Made by a program: the position numbers and the translations under genes. The notes under the pieces are model-generated. The model saw only the letters and a list, made by a program, of their open reading frames with translations. It did no database searches and had not been told where the DNA came from. A DNA stretch of 64,000 bases from Ophiosphaerella korrae. Lineage: Eukaryota > Ascomycota > Dothideomycetes > Pleosporales > Phaeosphaeriaceae. The stretch is taken from assembly GCA_028456385.1 (NCBI GenBank), contig JALNQF010000007.1:434001-498000 (forward strand), given 5' to 3'. Shown here one piece after another: positions 1-10,442 of the stretch; positions within the stretch are counted from its first letter, which is position 1; each line of letters opens with the position of its first letter.

Positions 1-771
1 GGTTAAGATTTTTTGGGCTTCTAATTGCGCTAATGTAGACATTATATAATAGTCGTGTAGGCTATTTTGAGTACGCCTGTAGAAATCGCGTTTCGAACAA
101 TTAGATAAGATTCTTTCACTGGAATCGATAACAATTGTTATGGTGAGTGAGAGAAGTGATGTGACAGCGTGCGCGTGTTACGACGCGCCTAGGTAGGCAG
201 GCAACAACAAGCCTCTAACTCCATACAGAACCTGCAGCCTAGCAAACTAAGACACGAAGATTGATGGACTCGACTCGAATATTCTGGTATGGGATGATGA
301 GTTGAGGCTGACAGTTCTTAGCGTCAAAGGCCAACTTACCCAAATAGGCAAGACTTGTAGAGGTGTAGATTACGGGCGCCCCTCCTGTGCCGACGGGGTT
401 GCAGTTGGCGCAGGGGTACAGTGGGCAATTTGCCATTTGGTCGAAGTGCCACTTCAATTCTGATTGAATGGTTTTGGCCGAGGTATTGAGGTACAAACAT
501 AACAGGCAGAATATTTCCAATAAATTAATTCAGCATGCAGAATGTTGTTGTGCTATGTGTGTGTGGGCTGGTCCAGTGTCGGGGCAGGATGGGCGATCTA
601 ATCTTATCTCATCAAGATCCCTGCCACTTGAGGCCACAGCGCAACATGGCAAGCGCAAGCTCCAGACACTCATAGACCAACACGCTGCTTTCTTTCCTGC
701 CTCAACTGCACTTGGACTATTCAACCGCTAATCCTAGCCTCCACATTCGACTCCCTTCTATTCCAGCAGTC
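1..771. other. intergenic region upstream of SEC13
   Basis: No convincing gene. A 93-codon minus-strand ORF (239-520) starts with a short hydrophobic stretch and has several cysteines, but it has no recognisable domain and no supporting splice structure, so I do not call it. The last 100 bases before 772 are pyrimidine-rich and fit a SEC13 promoter and 5' UTR. Confidence 0.5.
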
Positions 772-1980
772 ATGGTGAGTTTCTCTCCCAGAGTAGAATG
801 CGCCTTCCGAACTTCTCCCGCTAATTCGTCGTTTCTGCATTCCAGGCCAATGTTATACAGAACACCGGCCACGATGAAATGATTGTACGTCTATCCATGC
901 GCAACAGGCTTTCTATATTCGGCACACACGTATACAATCCCTAAGCGCTGCAACACCCTCGCAAAGACAACACAATGGCCGGGGGCGGACGAAACGTGGA
1001 CCTCCTCTCAATTGAAGCTAACGAAGCTCAGCATGATGCCGTGCTCGATTACTACGGCCGGCGGTTGGCGACCTGCTCCTCAGATAAGACGATTAAGATC
1101 TTCGAGGTCGATGGTGATAAACACACACTAGTCGAGACACTGAGAGGGTATATGGACCTCCTACACCGCGACAGCTTGTGTTGACGACTTGACAGACACG
1201 AAGGCGCAGTCTGGTGCGTGGCATGGGCGCATCCCAAATACGGAAACATCCTCGCTTCCTCTTCCTATGACGGCAAAGTCATCATTTGGCGCGAACAGTC
1301 TGGCTCCTGGCAAAAGATCTACGAGGTCGCCTTACACACCGCCTCTGTAAACCTTGTCGCTTGGGCGCCTCACGAAGCCGGCTGTCTCCTCGCATGCGCC
1401 TCCTCTGACGGCAATGTTTCGGTACTCGAATTTAAGAACGATGCCTGGACACACCAAATCTTCCAGGCCTGTGGTAGCGGCGTGAACAGCGTATCCTGGG
1501 CGCCAGCCGTTGCACCAGGTCAGGTTATCAGCGCAAGCGGCAACCAAGTTGGAGCCGCAAGACGCTTTGTTACGGGTGGAAGCGATTGTCAGGTCAAGCT
1601 GTGGGATTTCAGCGCCGACATAGGGAGCTGGCAGAGCACTCAGATCTTATCAGGACACACAGATTGGGTGCGTGATGTTGCCTGGTCACCCACCGTTCTT
1701 TCCAAATCATACATCGCCTCTGCCTCACAAGACAAGACGGTTCGCATCTGGACATCTTCGGATCTGCGTAAGTGTGCTCCATGTTTGAGAACCAAAGCCA
1801 TGCTGATTATACATAGGTGAATGGAAGTCTACCGTTCTCAACGTGGATGCAAACGCCTGGCGCGTAAGCTGGAGTCTAAGCGGTAATGTGCTAGCAGTCA
1901 GCACTGGCGACAATAGGGTGAGCCTGTGGAAGGAGAGGCTGAGCGGCGGGTGGGAGTGCGTCAAGACCATTGAAGAATAA
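772..1980 (+). CDS. SEC13: SEC13, WD40 subunit of COPII coat and nuclear pore Y-complex
   Basis: Exons 772-774, 846-884, 1032-1147, 1196-1767 and 1817-1980 join in frame to 297 codons, the usual Sec13 length. The first exon is only the ATG, followed at once by GTGAGT. The N-terminus (NTGHDEMI, then [26 protein letters not shown]) and the repeated WD40 blades ([38 protein letters not shown]) are typical of Sec13. In the family it forms a six-bladed propeller completed by a blade from Sec31 (COPII vesicle cage) or Nup145C (nuclear pore). All introns are short GT-AG. The 5' end is the least certain part because exons 1 and 2 are tiny, but every junction keeps frame and restores family sequence. 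Confidence 0.93.
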
Positions 1981-2285
1981 GGCTATGTTCCGGACCACGG
2001 TTAGCAACATCGTCAGGGCGAGCATGTAACTGAAAATATTTTGGTGTAGAGACTCCCCAGTAACGATATACAAGACGGCGTATACCATTCAAACACTTCA
2101 CAGCACAAAGGTTATGATTCGGGTGATTAGACCGGACCCTTTGTATTGTGTTTATTTGTTGCCGTTGAACTACCGTACAAAACATTACCGGCGAGTTTTC
2201 TCAAAGCCGGTCATTCATATCGAAGAACCACACCCCCCCACGCAAACCACCCATTCCAAGACCTCCCGTCCACCACAACCCAACC

Positions 2286-2693
2286 CTACTCCTCCCTCTT
2301 CCTCGCCCTCGCCGCTTCATCCTCCTTCCCTCCCACCAACCTGAACAGCTTCTTTTGCAGCTCGTCCAGCAGCACCCTCAACGCTTGTTCCTCGTCCCAC
2401 TGGCGCTTCACTGATGACTCCAGCAACATCCAGTTCGAAAACTGCGGATGCGTTCCATGCAACTCGTACACGATGGCGTGCGCGGCGAGCGGCGAGGCGG
2501 ATTCGGCCGCGGGGTCGATGTCCGTTATCACGGACCAGGTGTGGCTGTTGGGGTGGTGGCGGCCGTAGAGGGCTTTGGCGGCGTCTGTAAGGGTAGTTAA
2601 AGAGTGGTGTGTGGGGGGTGGGGGCGGGGACGGGCCGATGATGGCGCCTTTGAGCGTTGTTACGACTATGGAGGTTTCGTGGTTGGTGGCCAT
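2286..2693 (-). CDS. conserved-looking small protein of unknown function
   Basis: Single-exon ORF of 135 codons from the ATG at 2693, which lies in a good context (ATGGCC). An in-frame ATG 17 codons upstream (2744) is possible. The protein has a short beta-like N-terminus (TSIVVTTLKGAIIG), a proline run, a central segment ending in a W-rich stretch (SHTWSVITDIDP), and a charged C-terminal helix that looks coiled-coil forming (WDEEQALRVLLDELQKKLFRLVGGKED). There is no signal peptide or membrane segment. I do not recognise the family. It is tail-to-tail with SEC13, with about 300 bp between stops. The antisense strand is also open because of composition, but the minus frame has the more protein-like sequence. 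Confidence 0.55.
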   Translation of the reverse strand: MATNHETSIVVTTLKGAIIGPSPPPPPTHHSLTTLTDAAKALYGRHHPNSHTWSVITDIDPAAESASPLAAHAIVYELHGTHPQFSNWMLLESSVKRQWDEEQALRVLLDELQKKLFRLVGGKEDEAARARKREE

Positions 2694-3460
2694 TTTGGGC
2701 TGGGAAAGTGTGCTGTGTTGGGAAGTGAAAAGCGTTTTGGGCAAAAGTTGGAGTGTTTGGGTGGAAATGGGGGCTTATCGAGTAGATATAGTCGCAAAAT
2801 CGAGGTTTGGGCAGAGTAAGAGTCACGGCTATTGCTCGGGCCTGGTGGTGAATTGGCGGTGGTTTGTTGATGTTGCGCGTGCTTCGTGGGGACTTGGTGT
2901 TGGTACGGCTTTGTTGCACCCATATCTCCACCATGTAGTGGCACGAGCAAAGAGTCATCGTTGTTGGTTTTATGTTGCATCGTGATATTCGGGTGCTAGT
3001 TGAGCATTCTGCATACATATTAGCAAGTCTAAGTCGCACCGTTAGGCCCAGGCCAAATAATGGTAGCTAGGTGTGACCGCATTTAAGCACGTAGACTACA
3101 AGAGGCCATGGCTTAGAGTCTACCTCTTTTATGGCATGATAGTACTTATTGCTACGCCGCACTGCTCTAGGACTAGTGTAATTGCCCGATTTCTCTTCAC
3201 GCTGCCTCTCTACCGAATCCAGGCATGTTTGTGAGAGTCAGCTTGTAGATTATATCTATAGGTACTCAAATGAACTCGCTGTGTGTATTCAGCTAGCCAG
3301 AGACTAAAAAGTGAGGTTAGAAATTACTGAAATGGTTTGCTCGTCAAAGCAGCAGCAAGCCGATCGAGCGCTTCCGATCACCAGTCTCATCCCATCAACA
3401 ACAATCGTACTCCCCTTCTCTTTACTTTCTCAAGGCCAAACAAAGAAAAAAAAATCAAAA
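2694..3460. other. intergenic region, including conserved 3' flank of the 5S gene
   Basis: No gene seen. Bases about 3365-3460 lie downstream of the minus-strand 5S gene. They contain its T-run terminator (A-run on + at 3446-3454) and a stretch (GATGGGATGAGACTG on the minus strand) also found downstream of the 5S copy at 44.1 kb. Confidence 0.6.
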
Positions 3461-3579
3461 ACATACAACAGTGGGGATTCGCCAGTGGTCACCCACCTGA
3501 CTACTAGCCCACCGGTACGCCGTTTATATATGGCTGAGCGGACGGGAAGCCTAGTTTGCGACGTCCTATGGTCGTATGT
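3461..3579 (-). rRNA. 5S ribosomal RNA gene (dispersed copy 1)
   Basis: On the minus strand this 119-nt block starts ACATACGACCATAG and ends CTGTTGTATGT, which pair as the 5S terminal helix. It contains the internal promoter region (GGTGGGTGACCACTGGCGAA) and the conserved CTTCCCGTCCGCTCAGCC loop. An oligo-T Pol III terminator follows directly. It differs from the copy at 44091-44209 by five changes, all transitions. About 40 bp of upstream sequence is also shared with that copy, including a TATA-like TTTACATACC near -30. Single 5S genes scattered among protein genes are normal in filamentous ascomycetes. Whether this variant is expressed cannot be judged from sequence alone. Confidence 0.9.
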
Positions 3580-4054
3580 GAAAGTGTAGAATTTGGATAG
3601 GTATGTAAACATGCAATAGAAGAGATAGCCTACAAGGCCAGATTTCTTGACCGCATGGAGTGAATATCTTTCGGTGTCACATCCGATCGCCTAGACAGGT
3701 GGATTATATGTTGAAGTCAGACTAGGCAGTTGCTAGTTGCAAGGAATAAATGGGCATTACCACATCAAACCTCCCCGTGTTACTCCCCTGACACTTTGGT
3801 AAAGGGATCGGAGAAGACGCTCCCAGGTAAGATACCCAATATACCCCAGAGGAAGCAAATTCCAGGGAGACAGAGACACACGATATATGAGACGATCCGA
3901 AATTCGTACTACTATGTAGTTAGCGTAAGATCTATAATATCATCCCAAATACTGCCGCTCCAATGCTGAGGCTTTAGTCTACCCAACCAAACCTCAAGCT
4001 TTTAATATACACAAATAACATCTGAGAGCAAACCTCCGATCAAATCTTCACACC
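3580..4054. other. intergenic region between 5S gene and PL3 gene
   Basis: The first 40 bases are the conserved 5' flank of the minus-strand 5S gene. I see nothing coding in the remainder. A 79-codon ORF at 3730-3969 has no protein-like features. Confidence 0.5.
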
Positions 4055-4876
4055 CTAACACGCCTTAAGAGGACTCTTAAAAGCACACGCAGTGCTAGGG
4101 CCTTTAGAAACGGGCGTTGGCTCATTCCCCGGCGTAGTCCCCTTGAATTCTTCGCAAATCTCCTTCACACCCGACGCGCATGTCGCACCGTCAATCGTCA
4201 CCGAGTCGCCAAAGTTGGTGTTAATACCGACGAGAAGCTTCCCATTTGACGCCTTGACGTTCTTAACTACTACGTTGCGCTTGGCGCTCTCTTTGCAGTT
4301 GCCACATGAGCGGTAGAGTTTGCCAAAGGTGTCTACTGTGAAGCCATCGATTGTCACGGTCCCAGCGCCATTGTGCTGGATAACCTTATCTGCAGCACCA
4401 GTAGCTCCGCCGCCTGTGATTGTTGCGTCGCCGTCGCCCTTGAGAGTCAAGGCGTCTTTTTGTTTGTTAGGATATAGACATGGGTTGTGGATGTATGACG
4501 AAAGCTTACCTTCACACACAGCGGCCCACCACACATTCGTAATTTTGCATGAGCCCTCGCAGTGTATTCCCTCGATTTGGTCTTTTCCAATAATTACGTT
4601 GCTGAGACTACCGCCGTTCTTGACGAGGAACACGGCGTCTGAATCACCGCCTTCGGCTTGGCCAGTGCAAGCGACGCCGCGACCGTAGGTTTTCATGCCG
4701 CCGTCGAAGTTTGTGACTTCCATGGCCTTGGATAGAGTCTCAGAACCCTTTGGCGCAGGAATTGGGAGCGAGGCGCGTTTTGTAAACCAGTAGAAGTGTT
4801 CTGGTATTGTGAAGGCTGGGCTTGCTGTGGCAGAGGCGGCGAAGGCAACGAGGGCAATAGCAGCGACGGTCTTCAT
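4055..4876 (-). CDS. secreted pectate lyase, polysaccharide lyase family 3
   Basis: Exons 4510-4876 and 4055-4455 (minus strand) give 255 codons. The 54-nt intron is in frame and readable through, so the raw ORF looks 18 codons too long; removing it restores the PL3 signature [18 protein letters not shown]. The N-terminus is a clear signal peptide ending near ATASPAF. Other PL3 features are the [14 protein letters not shown] block, repeated parallel beta-helix turns, [12 protein letters not shown] and a C-terminal cysteine-rich region ([14 protein letters not shown]). The family cleaves de-esterified homogalacturonan by calcium-dependent beta-elimination outside the cell. It is a typical plant cell-wall enzyme of plant-associated fungi and usually pectin-induced. 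The GH105 gene at 7.5 kb lies on the same strand. Confidence 0.93.
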   Translation of the reverse strand: MKTVAAIALVAFAASATASPAFTIPEHFYWFTKRASLPIPAPKGSETLSKAMEVTNFDGGMKTYGRGVACTGQAEGGDSDAVFLVKNGGSLSNVIIGKDQIEGIHCEGSCKITNVWWAAVCEGKLSSYIHNPCLYPNKQKDALTLKGDGDATITGGGATGAADKVIQHNGAGTVTIDGFTVDTFGKLYRSCGNCKESAKRNVVVKNVKASNGKLLVGINTNFGDSVTIDGATCASGVKEICEEFKGTTPGNEPTPVSKGPSTACAFKSPLKAC

Positions 4877-5640
4877 AGTGCTAGTTCTTTGAGATTGAGT
4901 GATGAGATATGGGTTAGAAAGATGGAAGGAATATTGCTATCTTCGCAAATGCCAGGGTATTATGCAATGAGAGAAGAGAAATCGGCAGTGACAGGATCTG
5001 AGGGCTTATGTAGATGGTAAGAGGGCTTTTGGTTCCTCTCTATATACTTCCGTCACACAATATCTCACATGTTGAACGCGCTTAGGACTTCCGCTCCAGC
5101 GATATGCACGACGGCGATTATAGTGCCAAGGCAATGCTCACTGGCTGAAGAGGGCATTGAAGCTGCTAGTTAGCGTCTCAAACGGGAATTATGGCGTTGA
5201 TCATGAAACAAATCAGCAGTTTCTCAGCTCGAGACTGGATGTTGCAAGGATGGCATGGAAAACAAAAGGCACTTGTTTTGAAATAGATGGCATAATGTTG
5301 TCCCAGAGTATGGAGCTACAGGATGCTCCAATGATGGGGCTGCATTAGAAACGATGGCGTGAACAAAAGTAGCGACAACCATTTAGAACCCTGTCGATGG
5401 CGTTTTTGCATAACGGTAAAGGAAGGCTGAGAATGTTTAGCTCTACTGCCAACTCGAGCCAAATGTGAATAATGTACGATGGAGGAGGCAGCACCTACAG
5501 ACCAAAGGGAATGCGGGGTTTACGGGCTTGGGAAAAACGCCACCCCACCAAAGCTAGTGACGTGAGTTCCATGGCGTTGACTCTTGAATCCAACCCCAAC
5601 CTCAACTCCAATCACGACCCACTTCCCACATCTACCAGAC
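4877..5640. other. divergent intergenic region between PL3 and Tma17-like genes
   Basis: No gene. It should hold both promoters because the flanking genes diverge. A TATATA motif lies at 5040-5046, about 165 bp upstream of the PL3 start codon. Confidence 0.5.
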
Positions 5641-6036
5641 ATGTCTGCAGACGCGCTCCCTATATCCCGCTCGCGCTTCGCCTCCGCGCTCACCGACCTG
5701 CCCATCGAGTCTGTCTATGCCAAATACGCCGAGCTACGGAATAGCATCACGCATATGGAGTCGAGCAACAAGCAACTCGAGGACTATGCGCGAGACAACG
5801 ATGATCGAGAGTGCTACGAGGCGTTGCTGGAGAATAGACAGGTTATTGCGAGGTTTTTGGAGCGGATTGAGTTATTGAAGAAGGAGGTTACAGAGATTAG
5901 AGGGTTGCCGTGGAGGCCGCAAGGTGACGAGGAGAATAAGGTAGAAGCTGCGGTTGCTACGACTGGGGTGGAGCAGGAGCAGAGCAATGGTGCAAGGCCG
6001 CAGAATGGGGAGGCTGAGGATGGAGTATTTTTGTGA
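5641..6036 (+). CDS. TMA17: Tma17/Adc17-like proteasome-assembly chaperone
   Basis: Single exon of 131 codons. The order of features matches yeast Tma17 (Adc17) as I recall it: an N-terminal helix, the segment ELRNSITHMESSNKQL (ELxNSIxHLxxSN in the family), a second helix EALLENRQVIARFLERIELL, an acidic disordered tail, and a short hydrophobic C-terminus (GVFL). Yeast Tma17 binds Rpt6 and helps assemble the proteasome base under stress. Two long helices predict a coiled-coil protein with no membrane or secretion signal. The start at 5641 is chosen because it aligns with the family; an upstream in-frame ATG at 5584 would add 19 poorly conserved residues. The assignment rests on pattern memory, not on a search. 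Confidence 0.65.
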   Translation: MSADALPISRSRFASALTDLPIESVYAKYAELRNSITHMESSNKQLEDYARDNDDRECYEALLENRQVIARFLERIELLKKEVTEIRGLPWRPQGDEENKVEAAVATTGVEQEQSNGARPQNGEAEDGVFL

Positions 6037-6417
6037 GCGGTTGACGTGTTTGCGTAAAAAACAATATCTCATAAAGCCGTGGTTTGGCTTTGAGCTGATG
6101 CGCTGGGGGAAATGGCCGCTTGGTGTGAGCTAAGCTCTGTATTATACCTGCATAAGTATCTCGCAAAAGTATGTGCCTCCTGCTCTTCTGAAGATTTCAC
6201 ACTGATAGACTTGGTTATGCAGTCTAACCGCACGCGTTAACTATAAAATACATAGGCGCACTGGGTTCCACTAAGAAATAAAGCAATCTGGGTACCCAAG
6301 AGCCGTCAAGGGGGTGATTAATGACATTAAAATTGTATGACAACACCCAAACTCCATGTTGAACCGTTGCTCGTGGAATGCTCTACTCCTCATCCTTTTG
6401 CTTCAACCATCTAGGCC
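6037..6417. other. intergenic region between convergent genes
   Basis: Shared 3' region of the Tma17-like (+) and cysteine-rich (-) genes. I see no coding sequence or repeat. Confidence 0.5.
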
Positions 6418-6900
6418 CTACAACATGGCCCCAGCAAATGCAGACAGCACAACCATACCCAGCATGCCCAATCCCGCTTTGCTCACACTCTGCTTGGCCG
6501 CAAATCCCGGTGTCGCACTCTGGCTCGCACCACCTGCACTACTTGTGCGACTCGCCCCTCCACCTGTCGCACTAGGACTCACACTCGGCTTCGCTGTGGC
6601 CGTGGCCGTATTATTTCCATTGCAAAAGATGCTACCGGGGCTTACACCGCCTTCCTGAAAGCATTTTTGAAGGTCGGCGACGCTCTGGCCAGAGGCAAGA
6701 CACAGGTAGCCGCAAGGGGCGTTGAAGTCCTCGACTTTGGATTTGCAGCACTTCTTGAGAGTATCGGCTGTGTTGGCGGGGATGCCTTGGGTGCTGCCGA
6801 CGGCGCAGAAAACGTCTTGGACGGGGAACTTGGTGAAATCGGCGGTGGCGCAGGATGAGCTGCTAGTGGAGGGGGCGGCAGAGGAGACGATGGAACTCAT
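6418..6900 (-). CDS. small cysteine-rich, probably GPI-anchored surface protein
   Basis: The 160-codon ORF has eight cysteines between residues 17 and 93 (C17, 32, 51, 52, 63, 67, 80, 93). A Ser/Thr/Gly/Ala-rich linker follows, then a C-terminal hydrophobic segment (GLGMLGMVVLSAFAGAML) of the kind removed when a GPI anchor is attached. The motif CGxxCLASGQSVxDLQKCF occurs in a large group of fungal proteins of unknown function that often start MSS... and carry no classical signal peptide. Here too the N-terminus (MSSIVSSAAPSTSSSS) is not a good signal peptide. An upstream exon supplying one is possible, but I found no convincing splice. The spacing is not that of a canonical CFEM domain. Confidence 0.75.
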   Translation of the reverse strand: MSSIVSSAAPSTSSSSCATADFTKFPVQDVFCAVGSTQGIPANTADTLKKCCKSKVEDFNAPCGYLCLASGQSVADLQKCFQEGGVSPGSIFCNGNNTATATAKPSVSPSATGGGASRTSSAGGASQSATPGFAAKQSVSKAGLGMLGMVVLSAFAGAML

Positions 6901-7515
6901 TGTGGCGGTGGTGAGTGTGTCTGGGAGAAGTGTTAGGGACAGGCTGAGTTTGAAGATGACAGGGAGCTAACGTTGATATTTTCGAAAGTAGACAGTAGTC
7001 AAAGATCAGCAGCACTTTGTTGCTGTTCGCTAGGGTGCAGAACTCGCAGGTGTGGAGGTGGAGTGAGGTGTGCGACGATCAGTATTAAACATTTCAGCAG
7101 GTGCAGCCTAACGGCGGCTAGCAGCATGGTCACTCCATGCTCTCAGCCCACGCCAACTTACGGCTGTGACGTGGGCTCTGGACTTGTATTGTCTGTCTAT
7201 TTTTGGCAACGATGACGACGGGCTTGGATCGCGAGTTCCACATGGCTTTTCTTTGCGCCCCAGTGCCGTGCATGGGCAATAGCAAACATAAATGCTAGCT
7301 GCCAGGTGAGGCACATGATTGACAACGTTTGGGCTGATCCAAGAGCTGAGGTGGTACATGTCCGGAAGGGGTAAGGGTGCGGGTAGCTGCATTCAGCCCT
7401 ATGGCAATGCAGGGGTGCTCTGGGTCAATCACATGCAATTTCACCATCTTCAGGAGGTCGTCGTCCATGCTTCATTTGAACTGTTATTCATCATTGTTTC
7501 ATCTTCTGTCGATAA
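6901..7515. other. intergenic region upstream of the cysteine-rich gene
   Basis: Promoter side of the gene ending at 6900 and 3' side of the GH105 gene. No coding sequence with family features was found. Confidence 0.45.
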
Positions 7516-8673
7516 TTACAGTCTAGCCGTCTCGATCTCGGTAGCTGCGTACATGAACGGCGCAGCTCCTTTGCCGTCGTTGAGAGATAGAGGAACACCA
7601 ACATAATACTCGTAGCTCGCATCTCCCTTCAGACTACCACCTTCAACTGTGCCTGTCCAGCTCAAGGTACCGTTGTTCTCGTGCTGAACAAACTTATTGA
7701 TCATTAGGTCCCATGCCTTGACAGCCGTATCCGTGTACTTAGCATCTAAGAGGCCGAGCCTGATGGCTTTGAGGTACGTGTAGGTGAACATGGCCGTCGC
7801 GCTCGATTCGATGTAGTTGCCCTCCATTCCTGGATACGGCTCGTTCATAATCAACCACCATCCGCCGCTCTTGTCTTGTGCTTCTTTCAAGCCCTTTGCT
7901 AGGGTAGTGAGGTAGGTCTGGAGCTTGGCAAATCCAGGATGCGACTTGGGGAACACCTCGAGAACCTCCACAAGGGCGACAAAATACCATCCTACGGCGC
8001 GGTCCCAGACAAGAGGTGAAGCGCCGGTAACGGGGTCAGCCCAGACGGTAGACTTGTCTTCGCTGTAGCCGTGCTGGAGAAGGTTGGACGTGTGGTTCCT
8101 GCAGTGCTTCTCGATTAAGTCGAACTGCAGCGTGATATCGTTCCATGCGGTCACGTTGTTAGGCTCAAAGTAAGACGTGTACGTCGCATAGAAGGTGTCG
8201 GCCATGTAGATGCCATCCAGCCACATCTGATTGGCGTAAATTGGCGCACGATGCCAGAAGCCTCCGGAGAGTGTCCGTGGCCACCTGTTGAGTTGATCTC
8301 TCAATCCTTTGGCTGCGATCTCATACTTCTTCTCCTTGCGACCCTCGGAGTTCCAAAAGTGGAGGATGTTGTTGCCCACTCGGACGTCATCCAGACTGTA
8401 GAATGTCGAGTTCCAGCCAATGAGGGTACCATCCTCTTCGACGAGGGAGGAGATGGCGTTTGAGGCATAGGACAGGAGGGAAGCGTCGCCTTGTGTGGTG
8501 GCAGCTTTCTGAATGCCTTCATGTAGGATTGCCATTACATAGTGGTTGTCCAGTTTCTGGCCTTTGGACAAAAACGATGACGCCATCCATGTCGAGAATG
8601 GTTTCTCAGCAGTTGGTGCTGCGAGTGTCGAGGCAGCGCACACAGCCAGAGCAGTCAACGTTTGGAGATACAT
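7516..8673 (-). CDS. secreted GH105 unsaturated rhamnogalacturonyl/glucuronyl hydrolase
   Basis: Single exon of 385 codons with a signal peptide ending near TLAAP. The GH105 (YteR/YesR-like) hallmarks are present: YSLDDVRVGNNIL (Asp95/96), HRAPIYANQMWLDGIYMADTFYA with Asp153 in the position of the general acid, VWDRAVGWYFVALVEVLEVFP, and the late KGDASYEYYVGVPL region. The family removes the unsaturated uronic acid that pectate or rhamnogalacturonan lyases leave on oligosaccharides. It therefore acts downstream of enzymes such as the PL3 lyase encoded 3 kb away. Length is normal and no catalytic position looks lost. Secretion is inferred from the signal peptide. Confidence 0.93.
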   Translation of the reverse strand: MYLQTLTALAVCAASTLAAPTAEKPFSTWMASSFLSKGQKLDNHYVMAILHEGIQKAATTQGDASLLSYASNAISSLVEEDGTLIGWNSTFYSLDDVRVGNNILHFWNSEGRKEKKYEIAAKGLRDQLNRWPRTLSGGFWHRAPIYANQMWLDGIYMADTFYATYTSYFEPNNVTAWNDITLQFDLIEKHCRNHTSNLLQHGYSEDKSTVWADPVTGASPLVWDRAVGWYFVALVEVLEVFPKSHPGFAKLQTYLTTLAKGLKEAQDKSGGWWLIMNEPYPGMEGNYIESSATAMFTYTYLKAIRLGLLDAKYTDTAVKAWDLMINKFVQHENNGTLSWTGTVEGGSLKGDASYEYYVGVPLSLNDGKGAAPFMYAATEIETARL

Positions 8674-9563
8674 CGTGAGAAATATGATATTGAACGACCA
8701 GAAACTAGAGGGCTCGATATTAAGGACCGGGATGTAGGAACGAAAACCACGGGTGAGGCGTTACGACAACACGATACGAACATTATATACGCTGTGAATT
8801 CATCAAACATGTGTTCGTCAGTCCCGTCATTTCGGTCGAATGCAATCTATATCCATGTCCACCTTATTCCAGAAGAAACCAAGTGCTCCGCTCCAAGTCC
8901 TTAGGCGAGCCTATAAAAATTATCGCAGGAGCGCAGTACTGCTCGATGCGGTTGACGGTGGGGGGGCTTGGCACGGGCTACAACGGAGAAATGGCGGATT
9001 GGAGGATGAACATCAGTGCGAAAGGGGTGAGGCTTATTAGTAATAGTTGGAGTAGACTTGTAGATGTCTAGTAGGTATACGCTTGGTGATAATGATTCGG
9101 AGCATACATAGGTAGTACTATTCATATTACCAAAACTCACCCTGTAGCCTGGCATGGGCAAACAATTATGGTGTATGGAGTTTAGCAACGATAAGTACCT
9201 CGATAGGTACCTCGACAGGTATTTGCTTTGCCTAACTATCTGAGATTCCTGGATGGCGCCGCGGAGTAAGGCTTCGGCGACGTTTCTTCCGAAGCTTTCG
9301 TGCCACTTTGGTACCTAACCGCCCCTCGTTGCTACTTTATTGCTGCATGTGGCACTTATCTTCTCGCTGGTTAGTGCCGTCCCTTAGCCTAGGCGAGTAG
9401 AGGTTATCTCCTATTCGTCGTCATTCAAACGTGTAAGCCACAACAATCCAGCCCATGCCTAGCGCTTAACTTATCTCGGTATCGCGTCCGCCTACACAAC
9501 CACGTCCATATTATATATTCCAGCACTGAACGTTTTCTGGATACACATCTCTAACATACCAAA
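8674..9563. other. divergent intergenic region, GH105 and GIG1-like promoters
   Basis: No gene. A short imperfect direct repeat lies at about 9190-9223: three tandem copies of a roughly 12-bp unit related to AGGTACCTCGAT. Its function is unknown. Confidence 0.5.
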
Positions 9564-10268
9564 ATGCCATCAGAATTCAAAATAGACCAATCCTCTCTCC
9601 CATCAGTCTTCCAATCAACCTGGAAATCCAACCCAGATCCCACAGCGCTCCCATTCCCACGCGACAACCCACCATTCGCACTTACAGCTATCGACTGGCA
9701 CCAACTCTCCATCGCAGACGCCGACTTCACGCCGCACTCTTGGGAAAACTTACGCCACCTCATCAACACAAACCAACTCGATGAGCTGAAGCGCTGGCCC
9801 TCAGCGCTCAAAGCGTACCTCGCTTGGACCGCCCATGTCAAGCAGAAGTACGGCAGTGTCAAGACGTATCTGCTTGAACAGCGCCTATTCTGGGAGCCCC
9901 TCAACGACGCGACTGGAGCACTAAAATTTAATGTGAAAAACCCGCGACCATTCGCTGACACCGCGGACTACAAGATCCTGCGCAACGACTGGACGTATGC
10001 GTTTGAGCCCGGAATTCGCCACATTGTCGTGTGGCTGAAGCAAAGGCTCCCTGTTGATGAGGAAGGAGCGTTGAATGGGGAGGGGCGGAGGTTGGTGCGG
10101 GAGTTTGTGAGGAGTGAGTTTGGGGTGAAGGTTGGGGAGGGTAAGGATGGTGAGAGGGTCATGTGGTTCAAAAATACGACGAATTTGCAGAGTGTGAGGA
10201 GTTTGGAGCATGTGCATGTTCTGGTTAAGGATGTGGACGAGGCGGTGTTGGAGCAGTGGGTGCAATGA
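9564..10268 (+). CDS. DUF3605 protein, GIG1-like (N-acetylglucosamine-induced family)
   Basis: Single exon of 234 codons, no signal peptide. The layout fits DUF3605: an N-terminal lead ending in FALTAIDWHQLSIADADFTPHSWENLRHLI, the core WPSALKAYLAWTAHVKQKYGSVKTYLLEQRLFW, then DYKILRNDWTYAFEPGIRHIVVWLKQRLP, and a C-terminal WFKNTTNLQSVRSLEHVHVLVKDV block. The founding member, Candida albicans Gig1, is a cytoplasmic protein induced by N-acetylglucosamine; its biochemical role is not known. DUF3605 members in moulds are usually uncharacterised, and induction by GlcNAc here is only an inference from the family name. Codon use in the last third is G-rich, unlike the first half, but the frame is unbroken. 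Confidence 0.85.
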   Translation: MPSEFKIDQSSLPSVFQSTWKSNPDPTALPFPRDNPPFALTAIDWHQLSIADADFTPHSWENLRHLINTNQLDELKRWPSALKAYLAWTAHVKQKYGSVKTYLLEQRLFWEPLNDATGALKFNVKNPRPFADTADYKILRNDWTYAFEPGIRHIVVWLKQRLPVDEEGALNGEGRRLVREFVRSEFGVKVGEGKDGERVMWFKNTTNLQSVRSLEHVHVLVKDVDEAVLEQWVQ

Positions 10269-10442
10269 CGACGCGTGTAGTGTTACCGCCAGGCGGGGGT
10301 TTCTAGGCGTTGACGACTCGTTTTGGTACCACCGTATACCCTATAAAAGAACCTGTTTATTCAACCTTCTTACCTTAACCTTTTTACCTTGATGCTTCTC
10401 ACCATATTCCGTTCTTCGAGCATTTTCCCACTAGTAAAAGCC

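Noticed and set aside
239..520. 93-codon minus ORF with hydrophobic start
   Set aside because: No domain, no splice support; only weakly signal-like.
2317..3039. 240-codon minus-strand ORF over the small unknown gene
   Set aside because: Composition-driven, with no protein-like pattern; the overlapping frame starting at 2693 is better.
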